Source: Ga0077555 sp963761475 (lineage in GTDB: Bacteria; Pseudomonadota; Alphaproteobacteria; Rhizobiales; Hyphomicrobiaceae). From it: DNA of 64,000 bases. Under the pieces are notes generated by a model that made no database searches, was not told the origin of the DNA, and saw only the letters and a list, made by a program, of their open reading frames with translations. Below are positions 18,519 to 27,588 of this stretch, piece by piece (position 1 is the first letter of the stretch; each line of letters begins with the position of its first letter). The stretch covers positions 248,001 through 312,000 of the forward strand of contig CAVXGT010000006.1 in assembly GCA_963761475.1 (NCBI GenBank), given 5' to 3'. The position numbers and the translations under genes are program-made.

Positions 18519-19757
18519 ATGAGAGTGACGATTGTCGACAGCGACGTCTCTTTCCCGCCGACATCCGGCAAGCGTTTGCGCACGCTCAAGCTGATGCTGC
18601 CTCTGGCAAAGGAGCACCAGATTACCTATATCGGTCGGCTCGGCCGCAATGGCAGCGAGAAAGAAGCGAAACAGTTTTTCTCAGACAATGGCATTTCGCC
18701 AATTCTCGTTAACGAGCCGCTCGCCGCAAATAGCGGCCCCAGGTTCTACGGCCGCCTTGCGGCCAATCTTTTGGATCGCCTCCCATATTCGGTTCGCTCC
18801 CACATCACACCCGGAATGCAGCAGGTCGTCGAGGCGTCTCTCGCAGAAAGTCCGCCTGATTTATGCCAAATCGAATGGGTGGCCTACGGCTACACGATGG
18901 GCTCAAGCAAGATTCCAAGCGTCCTTCAGGCCCATAATGTGGAATCGCTGATCTGGAAGCGGTTTGCTAAATCTGAGAGCAATCCGCTCAAGCGTGCGTT
19001 CATGCTTGCCCAATGGCGCAGATACGTTGATTTCGAAGGCCAGGCATTCAGGCGAGCCAGCCGCGTGACCGTGGTCAGCGAGGCCGATCGCGAGCTCGCC
19101 CGTTCCTACTACCCCGACCTCGATTTCGATGTCATCGAGAACGGCGTCGATCTCGCTTACTACCAGGACGTCGTGCGCCGGCCCGACGGTCGCACCATGC
19201 TGTTCGTGGGCTCCCTCGATTGGCGTCCCAACCAGGACGCAGTTGGCGTGCTCTTGGACCATCTCTATCCCGCGGTGAGGCGGAAACTCGCCGATGCGCG
19301 CCTGGTCATCGTCGGGCGGAATCCGCCGGCCCATTTGGCAGCCCGCATCGCGGCAATGGATGGCGTGGAACTGGCGGCCGACGTCCCCGATGTCCGCCCC
19401 TACCTCGCAACGTGTAGCGTCGTCACCGTGCCGTTGCGGATTGGCGGGGGATCGCGGCTGAAGATCCTCGAGGCCCTGGCGGCCGATGTGCCAGTTGTCT
19501 CGACGACCGTTGGCGCCGAAGGCCTGCAGCTCGAGCCTGGCCGCGACCTCATGATCGCAGATGACGTCGAAAGCCAGGCTGAGGCTCTTGTCGCGCTGTT
19601 ACGTGATCCCAGCCGCGCCGCGGAGCTGGCGGCATCGGGTCGCAGCGCTGCGCGAAACCATTACGATTGGTCGAGCATAGCTGCTTCTCTCGAAAAGGTC
19701 TGGCGGCAGGTGGCTGCACAGGTTAACCAGAGCGAAAAAAAGCGGATAATCAGTTGA
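18519..19757 (+). CDS. Glycosyltransferase (GT4, sugar-transferase type)
   Basis: The 412-residue GT-B enzyme starts at an ATG preceded by GGAGGAG at good spacing. Its N-terminus (FPPTSGKRLRTLKLMLPLAK) is typical of glycosyltransferases that assemble exopolysaccharide repeat units. The C-terminal donor-binding domain has LFVGSLDW and GGGSRLKILEALAADVPVVS. It is transcribed divergently from the minus-strand operon and stands about 390 bases ahead of the exporter gene, so it may have its own promoter. It belongs to the exopolysaccharide locus by position and family; the exact sugar is unknown. Confidence 0.88.
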   Translation: MRVTIVDSDVSFPPTSGKRLRTLKLMLPLAKEHQITYIGRLGRNGSEKEAKQFFSDNGISPILVNEPLAANSGPRFYGRLAANLLDRLPYSVRSHITPGMQQVVEASLAESPPDLCQIEWVAYGYTMGSSKIPSVLQAHNVESLIWKRFAKSESNPLKRAFMLAQWRRYVDFEGQAFRRASRVTVVSEADRELARSYYPDLDFDVIENGVDLAYYQDVVRRPDGRTMLFVGSLDWRPNQDAVGVLLDHLYPAVRRKLADARLVIVGRNPPAHLAARIAAMDGVELAADVPDVRPYLATCSVVTVPLRIGGGSRLKILEALAADVPVVSTTVGAEGLQLEPGRDLMIADDVESQAEALVALLRDPSRAAELAASGRSAARNHYDWSSIAASLEKVWRQVAAQVNQSEKKRIIS

Positions 19758-20150
19758 TTGCGCAGGAAGGGCTGATGTTACAAGTGTCCAGTGAACGACC
19801 ACAATTCAGCTAGCGGAACGCTATTTCGCGAAGTGGGCCTGCTAGGCGGCAGTGTGGTTGTCGCTAAAGTTATTTCTATCGTGATCGGCATAACAAGCAG
19901 AAATACCGATAGAAAAAAGAAAATATCGTCTTGACACGAACTGTCGGTGGTGATGGTTCTGCTGTTGGATGAGCGGGAGCGAATGATTGTTGTCGTTGGC
20001 GCATGGGCTTGAAGCGTCAAAGGCATGCGAAGCCTAGCCGGGGAACCAGCGCTTGCGGCGCAGGCCTCGGCAAGAATTGATCGGCGCCAATGCGGCGCCG
20101 TTGGTGGTGTGGTGGAGTTGGAACTCAGCGTTGGAGCGGGGTAGAGTGCC
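19758..20150. other. Intergenic region upstream of the exporter gene
   Basis: These 393 bases contain no gene that can be supported. The central part (about 19860-19935) is much more AT-rich than the surroundings and holds a 9-base inverted repeat. A TTGACA follows at about 19933, without a good -10 at the standard distance. It is the likely control region for the exporter, kinase-like and glycosyltransferase genes. Confidence 0.5.
19873..19915. promoter_or_regulatory. Inverted repeat TTTCTATCG / CGATAGAAA upstream of the exporter gene
   Basis: Perfect nine-base arms at 19873-19881 and 19907-19915 are separated by 25 bases within an AT-rich patch, about 235 bases before the exporter start. 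The spacing of arm centres, 34 bases or roughly three helical turns, suits a pair of operator half-sites. The element is followed by an A-rich run, not a T-run, so a plus-strand terminator for the preceding gene is less likely. Confidence 0.45.
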
Positions 20151-21443
20151 GTGTCAAATTGTAATTCGACTGGATTGGCTTATCTGAGCCGGCAGAACGT
20201 TTCCGCTGCAGCACTGAGCATCGCGTTTGGCGTCGCGGTCGCAGCCTATCCTGTCTTTGCCGAGAGTGGCAGTTCGCGCAGCGCACCGCCCGCGTCGGCT
20301 CAGCAAGGCACCGTTGCGGCCAGCGTGCCGATCACCAGCGCCGAGCGTGTCAGCATCAGGGTGCCGGAGTACCCCGTTCTGTCTGGCGAATATCGGATCA
20401 ACGATGACGAGACGATCTCGTTTCCCGTCGTCGGCCGCATCAAGGTGTCGCGCAAGACGGCCAGCGAACTCGAACGCGAGATCGCCGATCAGGTGCGCCG
20501 GAGCGTCGGCCGCGACTGTCACGTTACGCTGGAAGTCGTCGAGTACAAGCCGGTGTTCGTGAACGGCTACGTCGCCCGCGCGGGCGCCATGCCCTGGAAG
20601 CCGGGTTACACCGTGATGCACGCGGAATCTCTGGCTGGTGGCGTGTTTCGCCCGTCCGACAGCCGCACCGCCCTGCCGGCTGAAACCGAACGCGCGCGGG
20701 CCAACCGTGCCGCCGCCGACCTCGCGCGCCTGATCGCCCAACTCTCCCGCATCCAGGCTGAGCGCAAGGGCATCTCCAAGTTGGAAGCGCCCAAGGAGAT
20801 GTACGAACTCGTCAGCAAGGAGGACGTCACCAAGCTGGTCGGCGCCCAGAATTCGATGATGTCCAGCCGCAAGGCCGCATTCGAGGCCCGCGTCAAATCC
20901 CTTGAGCGTGGTCGTGTTGATTCAGAGGCCGAGATCAAGCTCCTCAAGGAGCAGATGGCGCGCCTCGATGAGCAGATCAACCTCAGAGAGAAGTATTCCA
21001 AGAGCGTGCGCGCCCTCAATGCCAAGGGCCTTGTCCGGTTCGAGCGCACCCTCGACGAACAGACGCGCGTCGCCGCTCTCGAGGAGCGTCGCACCAACGT
21101 CATCGTCGCTCTCGCTCGGGCACACAGCTCGTTGTCGTCGATCTCCCGCGAGCTCGACGTCGCTCGCCAGGAGCGGATTGCCCATCTCGACGAGGAGATG
21201 ATCCGCCTCGAGCGTGAGGCAACGCAGAGCCGTATCGAAGTCGATTCAGCGAAGGTGTCGTATCGCCGTCTAACCGGACAGAACGCGCTCTCCGGTGCTG
21301 ATCAGAACGTCAACCCGATGCTGAGCTACGAGATCGTTCGTCACCAGTCGGGCGTTTCCCGCTCGATCAAGGCAGAACCGCTCACCCCGCTGTTGCCGGG
21401 TGATCTGTTGATGGTGCGGATGCAAGAGCAACCTTCGCAGTGA
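20151..21443 (+). CDS. Polysaccharide export protein, ExoF-like (Wza superfamily) with long coiled coil
   Basis: This 430-residue periplasmic/outer-membrane protein starts at GTG. A signal peptide ends near residue 40 (AVAAYPVFA), with no lipobox Cys, unlike classical Wza. The polysaccharide export domain (VSIRVPEYPVLSGEYRIN, then VVGRIKVSRKTASELE) covers about 60-130. An SLBB-like stretch (VFVNGYVARAGAMPWKPGY) follows. Residues 180-370 are a charged coiled coil. This layout matches rhizobial ExoF rather than octameric Wza. It should link the Wzz protein to the outer membrane for polymer export. The stop overlaps the next start (GTGA), so export and kinase-like genes are coupled. Confidence 0.88.
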   Translation: MSNCNSTGLAYLSRQNVSAAALSIAFGVAVAAYPVFAESGSSRSAPPASAQQGTVAASVPITSAERVSIRVPEYPVLSGEYRINDDETISFPVVGRIKVSRKTASELEREIADQVRRSVGRDCHVTLEVVEYKPVFVNGYVARAGAMPWKPGYTVMHAESLAGGVFRPSDSRTALPAETERARANRAAADLARLIAQLSRIQAERKGISKLEAPKEMYELVSKEDVTKLVGAQNSMMSSRKAAFEARVKSLERGRVDSEAEIKLLKEQMARLDEQINLREKYSKSVRALNAKGLVRFERTLDEQTRVAALEERRTNVIVALARAHSSLSSISRELDVARQERIAHLDEEMIRLEREATQSRIEVDSAKVSYRRLTGQNALSGADQNVNPMLSYEIVRHQSGVSRSIKAEPLTPLLPGDLLMVRMQEQPSQ

Positions 21444-22147
21444 GCGAGACCACGATGACCTCAACCATGTCGCCCCGCCGCACGAAAGTGGTCGAGCAGG
21501 TGGTCTTGTCGGTGCAGACTGCCGGCCTTCGCAAGATGGCGATTGCCTCGGTCGACGACGACGCGGCAACCCGTGAGCTTGCGGTCGCAGTTGCAGCTGT
21601 CGCCGCCCGCTCCGGCCGCTCAACCTTGCTCGTCGATCTCGCGAATGGTGGCCAAGGCGCGAGCTGGCAGCCCTCCGATGCCGCAGTACCGATTGGCCCG
21701 GATGTTCAGGGCCGCGGCTTCGACGTGCTCAGTGCGCCGGTGGACGAAGAGGGCCGTGCCGCCTTCAACAATCCCACCCGTATCGGCGAGGCGCTCGATG
21801 CGATGCTCGACAAGTACGAGCTGGTGCTGCTGCACGTGCCGGCCTTGCTGGCCGAAAGCGGCTCGCCGGTCAATCCGATCGCGGCTTGCGCTGCGACGCA
21901 AGGCGTCGTGCTGGAGCTGACCGTAGGCGATGTCAGCGCCACCAGGCTCGAGCGGGCCGTGGCGCTGCTCGAGGCCGCCGGCGCCCATGTCGTCGGCACC
22001 ATCGTCGACGATCGCAACAATCCCTCGCTCGGCGAGGATATGGCGTGCGCCGCCGAGAACATGTTTCGTTTCGCCCCTCCCCTGGCTCGGTGGTTCGCCG
22101 GCAAGCTGCGCGCCAGCGAATTCTTGCGGACGCCGATATTCCAGTGA
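21440..22147 (+). CDS. Degenerate BY-kinase/CpsD-like P-loop protein, nucleotide-binding motifs lost
   Basis: The 235-residue protein aligns by position with the cytoplasmic kinase half of ExoP/Wzc. The strand KMAIAS is followed by DDDAATRE where a Walker A GxxxGKS should be, then a helix and LLVDLANGG at the Walker A' position. ELVLLHVPALL stands where Walker B (IIDTPP) belongs. The catalytic Lys and Asp residues are therefore absent, and there is no Tyr-rich tail (the end reads SEFLRTPIFQ). It probably cannot phosphorylate, but may still bind the Wzz protein and shape the export complex. It overlaps the genes on both sides by four bases (GTGA each), which argues for a functional gene. Confidence 0.72.
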   Translation: MSETTMTSTMSPRRTKVVEQVVLSVQTAGLRKMAIASVDDDAATRELAVAVAAVAARSGRSTLLVDLANGGQGASWQPSDAAVPIGPDVQGRGFDVLSAPVDEEGRAAFNNPTRIGEALDAMLDKYELVLLHVPALLAESGSPVNPIAACAATQGVVLELTVGDVSATRLERAVALLEAAGAHVVGTIVDDRNNPSLGEDMACAAENMFRFAPPLARWFAGKLRASEFLRTPIFQ

Positions 22148-23250
22148 CCCCCGCCAATGCGACGCCTGACGCAGCTGCACCTGGACAGGTCTGGCTGCTG
22201 GTCAATTCCCGCTCTGTCGGTGGCGTCGAGCGCCATATCACTATTCTCGCACAAGGACTGCGGCGCCAAGGCATCGACGCCCAGGCCGTACTCTACGTCG
22301 ATCACGGCAACAGCCCCTGGTGCGCTCAGGTGCGAGAAGCCGGCGTGCCCCTGCGGTTTCTCGACGGCACGCTGCACGGTCTCGTCAAGTCGCTATGGCG
22401 CGAGCGGCCGGCACTGCTGCACACCCATGGCTACAAGGCCGGCGTCCTCGGCCGCGTGGCGGGCCTTTTGACGGGAACGCCTGTCGTTTCAACTTTTCAC
22501 AGCGGCGAAGAGCCGCCGTTCCCGGTCAACCTCTACTACCGACTGGACGAGTGGTCGTCGCTGACAGCGCGGCGCATCGTCGTCAGCGAGAAGATCCAGG
22601 CCAAGGTCCCCTATTCATCCACCTTCATTCCGAACTATCTGGCGCTTGGCGAGCCGCCGCGACCGAAGCCTTTCCCGCGCAAGGTCGGTTTTGTCGGTCG
22701 CCTCAGTCACGAAAAATCGCCCGACCTCTTTTGCGAGCTGGCAAGACGTGCCCGTCCTGGCCTCGAGTGGCACGTGTGGGGAGACGGCGCCATGCGTGCC
22801 GACCTCGAGGCCCGCTACCACGACGTCGTGACATTCCACGGCGTCGTCGCGGATATCTGGCCGGCGTTGGCTGATCTCGGCCTGCTCGTCATGCCGTCGC
22901 GCTACGAGGGGCTCCCCCTCGCAGCCCTCGAAGCCTTATCGATGGGCGTCCCCGTGCTCGCCAGTCGCGTCGGCGGGGTGCCGACGGTCGTGCTGCCCGG
23001 CCGGACTGGCTGGCTGGTCGAGGTGGAGGATCTGGACGCCGCCCTCGCCGCAGTCGAGGCTTGGCGCACAATGTCGCCGGAGGCTGCGCTGCAGATGCAG
23101 GCCGACTGCTGGCAGCACGTTGCCGATCATTTCTCCGAGGCGCGGATGTTGCCGAAGATCATAGAGGTCTACAGAGCCGCCGGCTTCGAGCCCGTCCGCT
23201 CAGCCGCACCAGCAGGCGTCGGCCAATTGACAACCGACGCCCACGGCTGA
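22144..23250 (+). CDS. Glycosyltransferase family 4
   Basis: This 368-residue GT-B glycosyltransferase starts at the GTG overlapping the preceding stop (GTGA). The conserved region begins WLLVNSRSVGGVERHI soon after, whereas the in-frame upstream extension lies inside the previous gene. The N-terminal acceptor domain includes LLHTHGYKAGVLGR. The donor domain has VGFVGRLSHEKSPDLF and the E-x7-E signature YEGLPLAALEALSMGVPVLA. It is the last plus-strand gene of the locus and converges on the deacetylase gene about 100 bases further on. The specific sugar cannot be inferred. Confidence 0.9.
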   Translation: MTPANATPDAAAPGQVWLLVNSRSVGGVERHITILAQGLRRQGIDAQAVLYVDHGNSPWCAQVREAGVPLRFLDGTLHGLVKSLWRERPALLHTHGYKAGVLGRVAGLLTGTPVVSTFHSGEEPPFPVNLYYRLDEWSSLTARRIVVSEKIQAKVPYSSTFIPNYLALGEPPRPKPFPRKVGFVGRLSHEKSPDLFCELARRARPGLEWHVWGDGAMRADLEARYHDVVTFHGVVADIWPALADLGLLVMPSRYEGLPLAALEALSMGVPVLASRVGGVPTVVLPGRTGWLVEVEDLDAALAAVEAWRTMSPEAALQMQADCWQHVADHFSEARMLPKIIEVYRAAGFEPVRSAAPAGVGQLTTDAHG

Positions 23251-23353
23251 ACGCGCCCTTCCGCACCGGCAATGCTGAGTTGATCCGTCGGCACCGAGCT
23301 ATCCCGAATTCGCAGCCTTTGCCAAACCGCAGGTGCGTCCGACAGAGCCAGCG

Positions 23354-24479
23354 TCAGCTTGCGCGGGCCTGACTGCTGGAAAGCAGATTGCCTGGCGCAA
23401 TATAGGCGACCTTGCTGCCGTCCCGATTGCGGCGCACCAATCGCCACAACATCGACAGGAAGCCCGATATCTCCGCCTCGAACTCTATCTCGGAAATATT
23501 GTCACCGTCGATCAGCCGCGGCAGCAGGTGAGGGTCGTCGCGGCGCGAGACGATGCGGCACTCGAGGGTGGTCGAGGTGTGCAATCCCAGCGCCGCCAGC
23601 CGTTGGGCAGCCTCCGGCTTCACTTGTCCGCTCGGATAGCAGAAATGCCGGAAGTCATCGGGCGAGCAGGACAGATGTCGCGCAAGTGAGTTCTCTGTTG
23701 AGTTGGACTTCGTGCGCAATGGCGTCAGCACTCATGTCGTGCAAGGTGTGATTGTGCGTGTGCAGCTGAACGTCGAGCCCCTGCGCGGCAGCATCCGCAA
23801 GGTGCTCGGGTGACATGTAGTTGAACGTCCCGCTTGCCAGCAGCGGTTCGATATCCAGGCCGATCGTTTGGGCCACCCGCCGCGCCGCGCCCAACCGGAC
23901 GCTCATCGGCTGCGAGACGTCCTTCGCGCTTTTCCAGTCCTCCGCCAGCTCCGGCGAGTCGGGTGAGCGGCCGGCGAGCCTGCAGACGTAGTCGACGACC
24001 ACATTGGCAATCGGCGATCCCGTCTCCAGATTGGCCGTGTCGCAATAGAGTGTAGCTGGCATCCCCAGGCGCTTGAGCTGAGGCAGCATGTCGGCATAAG
24101 TGCCGTGCCATCCATCGTCGATGGTGATGGCGACCAAGGGGCCCTCTTGCGGCTTGCCTTGCGCGTAGCGCTCCGCAAGCTCGTCGAGCGATACCACGTG
24201 GTAGCCGAGCCGCCTTAGCAACTCGAGACGGCGCTTGAACGTCTCGGGGCGAATGAACATGGCATCGCCCGGGAAGTCGCCGCCTGCTCGCCAGGTTCCG
24301 TGATAACAAAGAATCCGCGGGCTATCCGCCGTCAGCCGACGCGCCAACGCAAACAGCCCCAGCGTCTTGCTGACCCGCAGGACGGCAAGTTTAGCAACTT
24401 TCAGGGGCCGCGGGCGTGTCCGGCTGCTTTTCACAGCCATCTCGGCGTCCACTCGGTTTGCGTCCACGTCTTCATGCAT
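23354..24479 (-). CDS. Polysaccharide deacetylase family protein (frame broken near 23690-23705)
   Basis: This is a NodB-type metal-dependent deacetylase or esterase, probably acting on the exopolysaccharide or its intermediates. The N-terminal part carries ILCYHGTW, AITIDDGWHGT (metal Asp pair) and LHTHNHTLHDM (metal His pair). The first frame then ends at 23655. The adjacent frame carries the rest of the domain (SCSPDDFRHFCYPSGQ and on to 23354). One base gained or lost at about 23690-23705 restores a single protein of about 375 residues. The ATG at 24479 is used; an upstream in-frame ATG at 24539 would lie well inside the preceding gene, and MAVKSS at 24440 is another candidate. It overlaps the end of the SGNH gene, so the two are coupled. 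Confidence 0.8.
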
Positions 24480-25692
24480 GTCTGGCCTGCTCTTTAGGCC
24501 GGGTTTGTGTTGCCCCCCCGGTCGTTCCAACACCATCATGGCCCAGTGCCAATTGTCGGGCCTGGACTGCGATCAACTGCTCGGCCACGAACCTACCGAG
24601 ACAACGGGCACCTTCCGGGGTGAAATGGAAGTGATCGTAGTAGTTGGTATCCGTCGGTGCGACCTGGTCGGTCGGATCGGCGAATTTAGCCCCTGTCTCC
24701 TGAGCCACCTCCCGTGTGGCCGTTCTCAGCAACTGGCACATTTCGATCAACACGTCATGGGTGATAAAGCCGGTCTTCTGCCCTTCCGGGCCAAGCCCGC
24801 CATGCCATAGCATCGCCTCCTCGTCCTTAGTCAGCTCCGTTTTGCCGAAAATCGGCTGATGGACAAGGATGACCTGCTTGGCATGGTTTCCGGCTATTTT
24901 AACGATCTGCGCCATGGTCCGCTTGTAGTGCGCGATCCAGCTCGAGGCATCCGGCAGGTCTCTGACGATCCGCGTCGCAGTGGCACGCGCCTGCCGGGCT
25001 CGTGCGATCGACCGGCCGAGGTTCGTCAGCTCACGTGGTGGCCGGCGGCGCAACGCCCGCAGCCGCCTGATGAGCTCGGCCGTGGCCGTGCGCCGCGGCG
25101 ACCAGCCCCAATCATGATTGCGGTGAAACGCCAGATCGATCCAGGACGGCTCCTGTGGCGGCATTTGCTCGGGTAGATCGAGATCGCACCACGTGTTGAT
25201 GGCTGAAGCACCGGTCATGACGACGACGACATCGAGTGGCTTGTAGCGCCGGAATTCATCGGGCAACGCATAGATCAGCGTGTCGGTGGTGACGCCCGAG
25301 CAGCCGTTGTTCCAAACTCGCACGTGATCGACCCCAAGCGCCGCTAGCGACGCGGGCGTGGAGAGTTGCTGCGCCGCGACAGCGGTCCAGCACGCTGCAT
25401 CGTCCAGCATCAGGCACTCGACCCCGCTGCCGCCCACGGCCAGAACCCGGAAGGTCTTTCCACTGTCGGGCTCGTCGCCGCCGCGCGCCCCGGCCAGGTT
25501 GGTCGTGAAGCGGCTGTTCTTCGGCAGGCTCGGGAAGACGGCCGGATCGGGCGTGATGAGCAGGTTCTCGAGCGGATTGCAAATCCGCACGGGCGCCCGC
25601 GTGCTGATCCAGTGCCGTAGCCCGTACTCCAGGGCTGCGACGCTGGCGGCAAGAACGGCTAGTCCCCCGATTGCCATCGCAAGCCAACTCAT
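24472..25692 (-). CDS. SGNH/GDSL-family hydrolase, membrane anchored
   Basis: The 406-residue protein has an N-terminal hydrophobic anchor (LAMAIGGLAVLAASVAALEY). An SGNH fold follows: nucleophile block LAVGGSGVECL near residue 87, the Gly block NNGCSGVTT, and the C-terminal catalytic Asp-His in YYDHFHFTPEGARCL near 370. Such proteins remove or transfer acyl groups; here the polymer is the likely target, at the periplasmic face. Its start overlaps the flippase stop by four bases (ATGA), and its end overlaps the deacetylase start, so flippase, SGNH and deacetylase form one unit. Whether it is an esterase or an acyltransferase partner cannot be told. Confidence 0.8.
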   Translation of the reverse strand: MSWLAMAIGGLAVLAASVAALEYGLRHWISTRAPVRICNPLENLLITPDPAVFPSLPKNSRFTTNLAGARGGDEPDSGKTFRVLAVGGSGVECLMLDDAACWTAVAAQQLSTPASLAALGVDHVRVWNNGCSGVTTDTLIYALPDEFRRYKPLDVVVVMTGASAINTWCDLDLPEQMPPQEPSWIDLAFHRNHDWGWSPRRTATAELIRRLRALRRRPPRELTNLGRSIARARQARATATRIVRDLPDASSWIAHYKRTMAQIVKIAGNHAKQVILVHQPIFGKTELTKDEEAMLWHGGLGPEGQKTGFITHDVLIEMCQLLRTATREVAQETGAKFADPTDQVAPTDTNYYDHFHFTPEGARCLGRFVAEQLIAVQARQLALGHDGVGTTGGATQTRPKEQARHA

Positions 25693-27203
25693 CCGGCAGC
25701 ACCTCCTCGCAGGCTTTGAGTGATCGCACCGAACGAGGGTAACGACACGTGGCGATCATTGCGAAGAACAAATCCATACCAAAGTCCAGCGAATGCGACC
25801 GTTATGGCAAGGCTCCCGACCAGCAAGCCCACGACGCCGACCGGCGGCAGGGCCGACTTCACGGCAAATCCCGCGGCCAGTATGACGGCCAGCGCGATCG
25901 CCGGCTTGAGGCAGGTGTCGCTGATGAAATCAACGACCTTGATCTCGAGTTCACGACACACCAGCAACATGATGGTCAATCCAAGTGTCCAGCATGTGGC
26001 GATGTTGGCGTAGGCGGCACCTTTGACGCCGACATACCCGACGATCGCATAACAGATCACCGCGTTAGCGATGCCGGCAGCGAAGATCGCCTGCGTCATC
26101 CGCGCCATCTTGTTGAGCCCCATGAGGATGGGAACTGCGGCGCCACGTGCAGGCAGGAAAACGAGCATGGCCAGGATCGAAAGTTGGAGCACGGCGGCGG
26201 CTGGCGACATCGATGACCCCAGCCAGAGGCGAACGAGATCAGGCCCGACCAGGATCAGTCCAGCCGCGCACAGGAACGTCAGCGCCACCGCGATCTTGGT
26301 CCACCGGTGCAGCAGGTCGACGACTTCTTGCCGCTGCCCCTTCTCGTTGAGTTGCGTGGCAACCGGCATGACAACCTGCGCGATGCCGAGCAGGATGCCC
26401 AGGAACTGCAGGATGAGCCCTGTTGGAATCGAATAGAAGGCAGCCTGGGCCGGACCCAGTTTGGCGCCTACGATCACGGTCGAGGTTTGGAAGATGAGCT
26501 GCGTGCCGGCAACCAGCAGAAACGAGTAGATGCCGAGCCCCAGCGCATTGCGGATCTCGCCCAACGAGAAATCCGAACGCGAAAACCACCGGAAGGGAAT
26601 GAGCCGCAGCGCCAGGAAGGAAAAGGCGAGGAACTCCAGGGCTGCGCCGATTACCTGGATGATGGCCAGCGTCACGATCGAGGGATAGTAGCGGATCGCA
26701 ACGAGATTGACGACCAGCTTCAGGCACAGAATTGCGGCTTTGGCGGCGTTGAGCGGCACGAATGCTTGATAGGCCGAAACGATAGCGTGCGGGGTCTGCC
26801 ACAGGATGGTCAGCGCACTTGTGAAGGCGAGCAGCTTCAACGCCAGACGCGTATCGGCGAGCAGCACGGGATCGTGGGCCAACGTGCGCTGGAGATAGAT
26901 ATCCAGCAGCGGCAGCAAAGCCAGCGCCACCATGCCCGTCAGAAATCCGGTGGCAAGATTGCTGGCAGCGATGCGACGCATGAGGCCGACATCGTCTCGG
27001 GCATGCGCAACCGAATAGTTGCGAACCAGCGCCAATGGTAACCCGAGCTGCAGCAACAGCAGATAAGCGCTGAGCGCTATGACGACAAGCCAGGCGCCAT
27101 AGGCCGTGTTGCCGACGTAGTGCAGGTTGATTGGCAACAGCAGCGCCGTGGTCAGCAGTGCCAACACGACGTTGCCCCAGTTCGATGCGACATTGCGCAG
27201 CAT
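25689..27203 (-). CDS. Oligosaccharide flippase, Wzx-like (MOP/MATE superfamily)
   Basis: The 504-residue integral membrane protein has about twelve to fourteen predicted helices and the N-terminal start MLRNVASNWGNVVLALLTT common to polysaccharide biosynthesis flippases. It would turn the undecaprenyl-linked repeat unit across the inner membrane for Wzy. The ATG at 27203 is the first good start, but no strong ribosome site is visible. It heads the minus-strand flippase-SGNH-deacetylase set, and is separated from the priming transferase by a 385-base gap. Confidence 0.88.
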   Translation of the reverse strand: MLRNVASNWGNVVLALLTTALLLPINLHYVGNTAYGAWLVVIALSAYLLLLQLGLPLALVRNYSVAHARDDVGLMRRIAASNLATGFLTGMVALALLPLLDIYLQRTLAHDPVLLADTRLALKLLAFTSALTILWQTPHAIVSAYQAFVPLNAAKAAILCLKLVVNLVAIRYYPSIVTLAIIQVIGAALEFLAFSFLALRLIPFRWFSRSDFSLGEIRNALGLGIYSFLLVAGTQLIFQTSTVIVGAKLGPAQAAFYSIPTGLILQFLGILLGIAQVVMPVATQLNEKGQRQEVVDLLHRWTKIAVALTFLCAAGLILVGPDLVRLWLGSSMSPAAAVLQLSILAMLVFLPARGAAVPILMGLNKMARMTQAIFAAGIANAVICYAIVGYVGVKGAAYANIATCWTLGLTIMLLVCRELEIKVVDFISDTCLKPAIALAVILAAGFAVKSALPPVGVVGLLVGSLAITVAFAGLWYGFVLRNDRHVSLPSFGAITQSLRGGAAG

Positions 27204-27588
27204 CAGGGTGTTTTCCGAGCCTATTTGTGTGCGCCAAGTTGGCCGCGTCGCGAGCCAGCGACGCTAGATCCGATTCCGCGACGGTAGTGGCGATCGATTG
27301 TCAGCACAAACACTACCATGCATTAAAGTTTAAGCCGATTTCATGTCGCCGGATGCCGGACACCGCCGCTTGGGAAGGCGTCGTAGTAAGGTTGGCCAGG
27401 ACGCCGCCGGTCCTCTGAATTGCCCGCATTTCGGAGCTGCCGAGTGGGATATCAGGGAGGAGATGGCGCCGGTCGTCGTCCCCTAAGTGTCGCGGATCAG
27501 GTCGCAGGTCGAGGCCACGCGTGCATTGGGTCCAGGCGCCAATCAGCAAGCCGCGGCCTGTTGCCAAGCCATGCTCGCGTTTGCCTGA
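27204..27588. other. Intergenic region between flippase and priming transferase
   Basis: No gene is supported in these 385 bases. They should contain the promoter of the flippase unit near 27204-27330, where a short AT-richer stretch (about 27300-27345) lies, and the 3' flank of the priming transferase. No clear terminator or repeat was seen. Confidence 0.5.

Noticed and set aside
21886..22143. Upstream extension of the glycosyltransferase at 22144
   Set aside because: Lies inside the kinase-like gene in another frame; the GTGA overlap and homology start support 22144.
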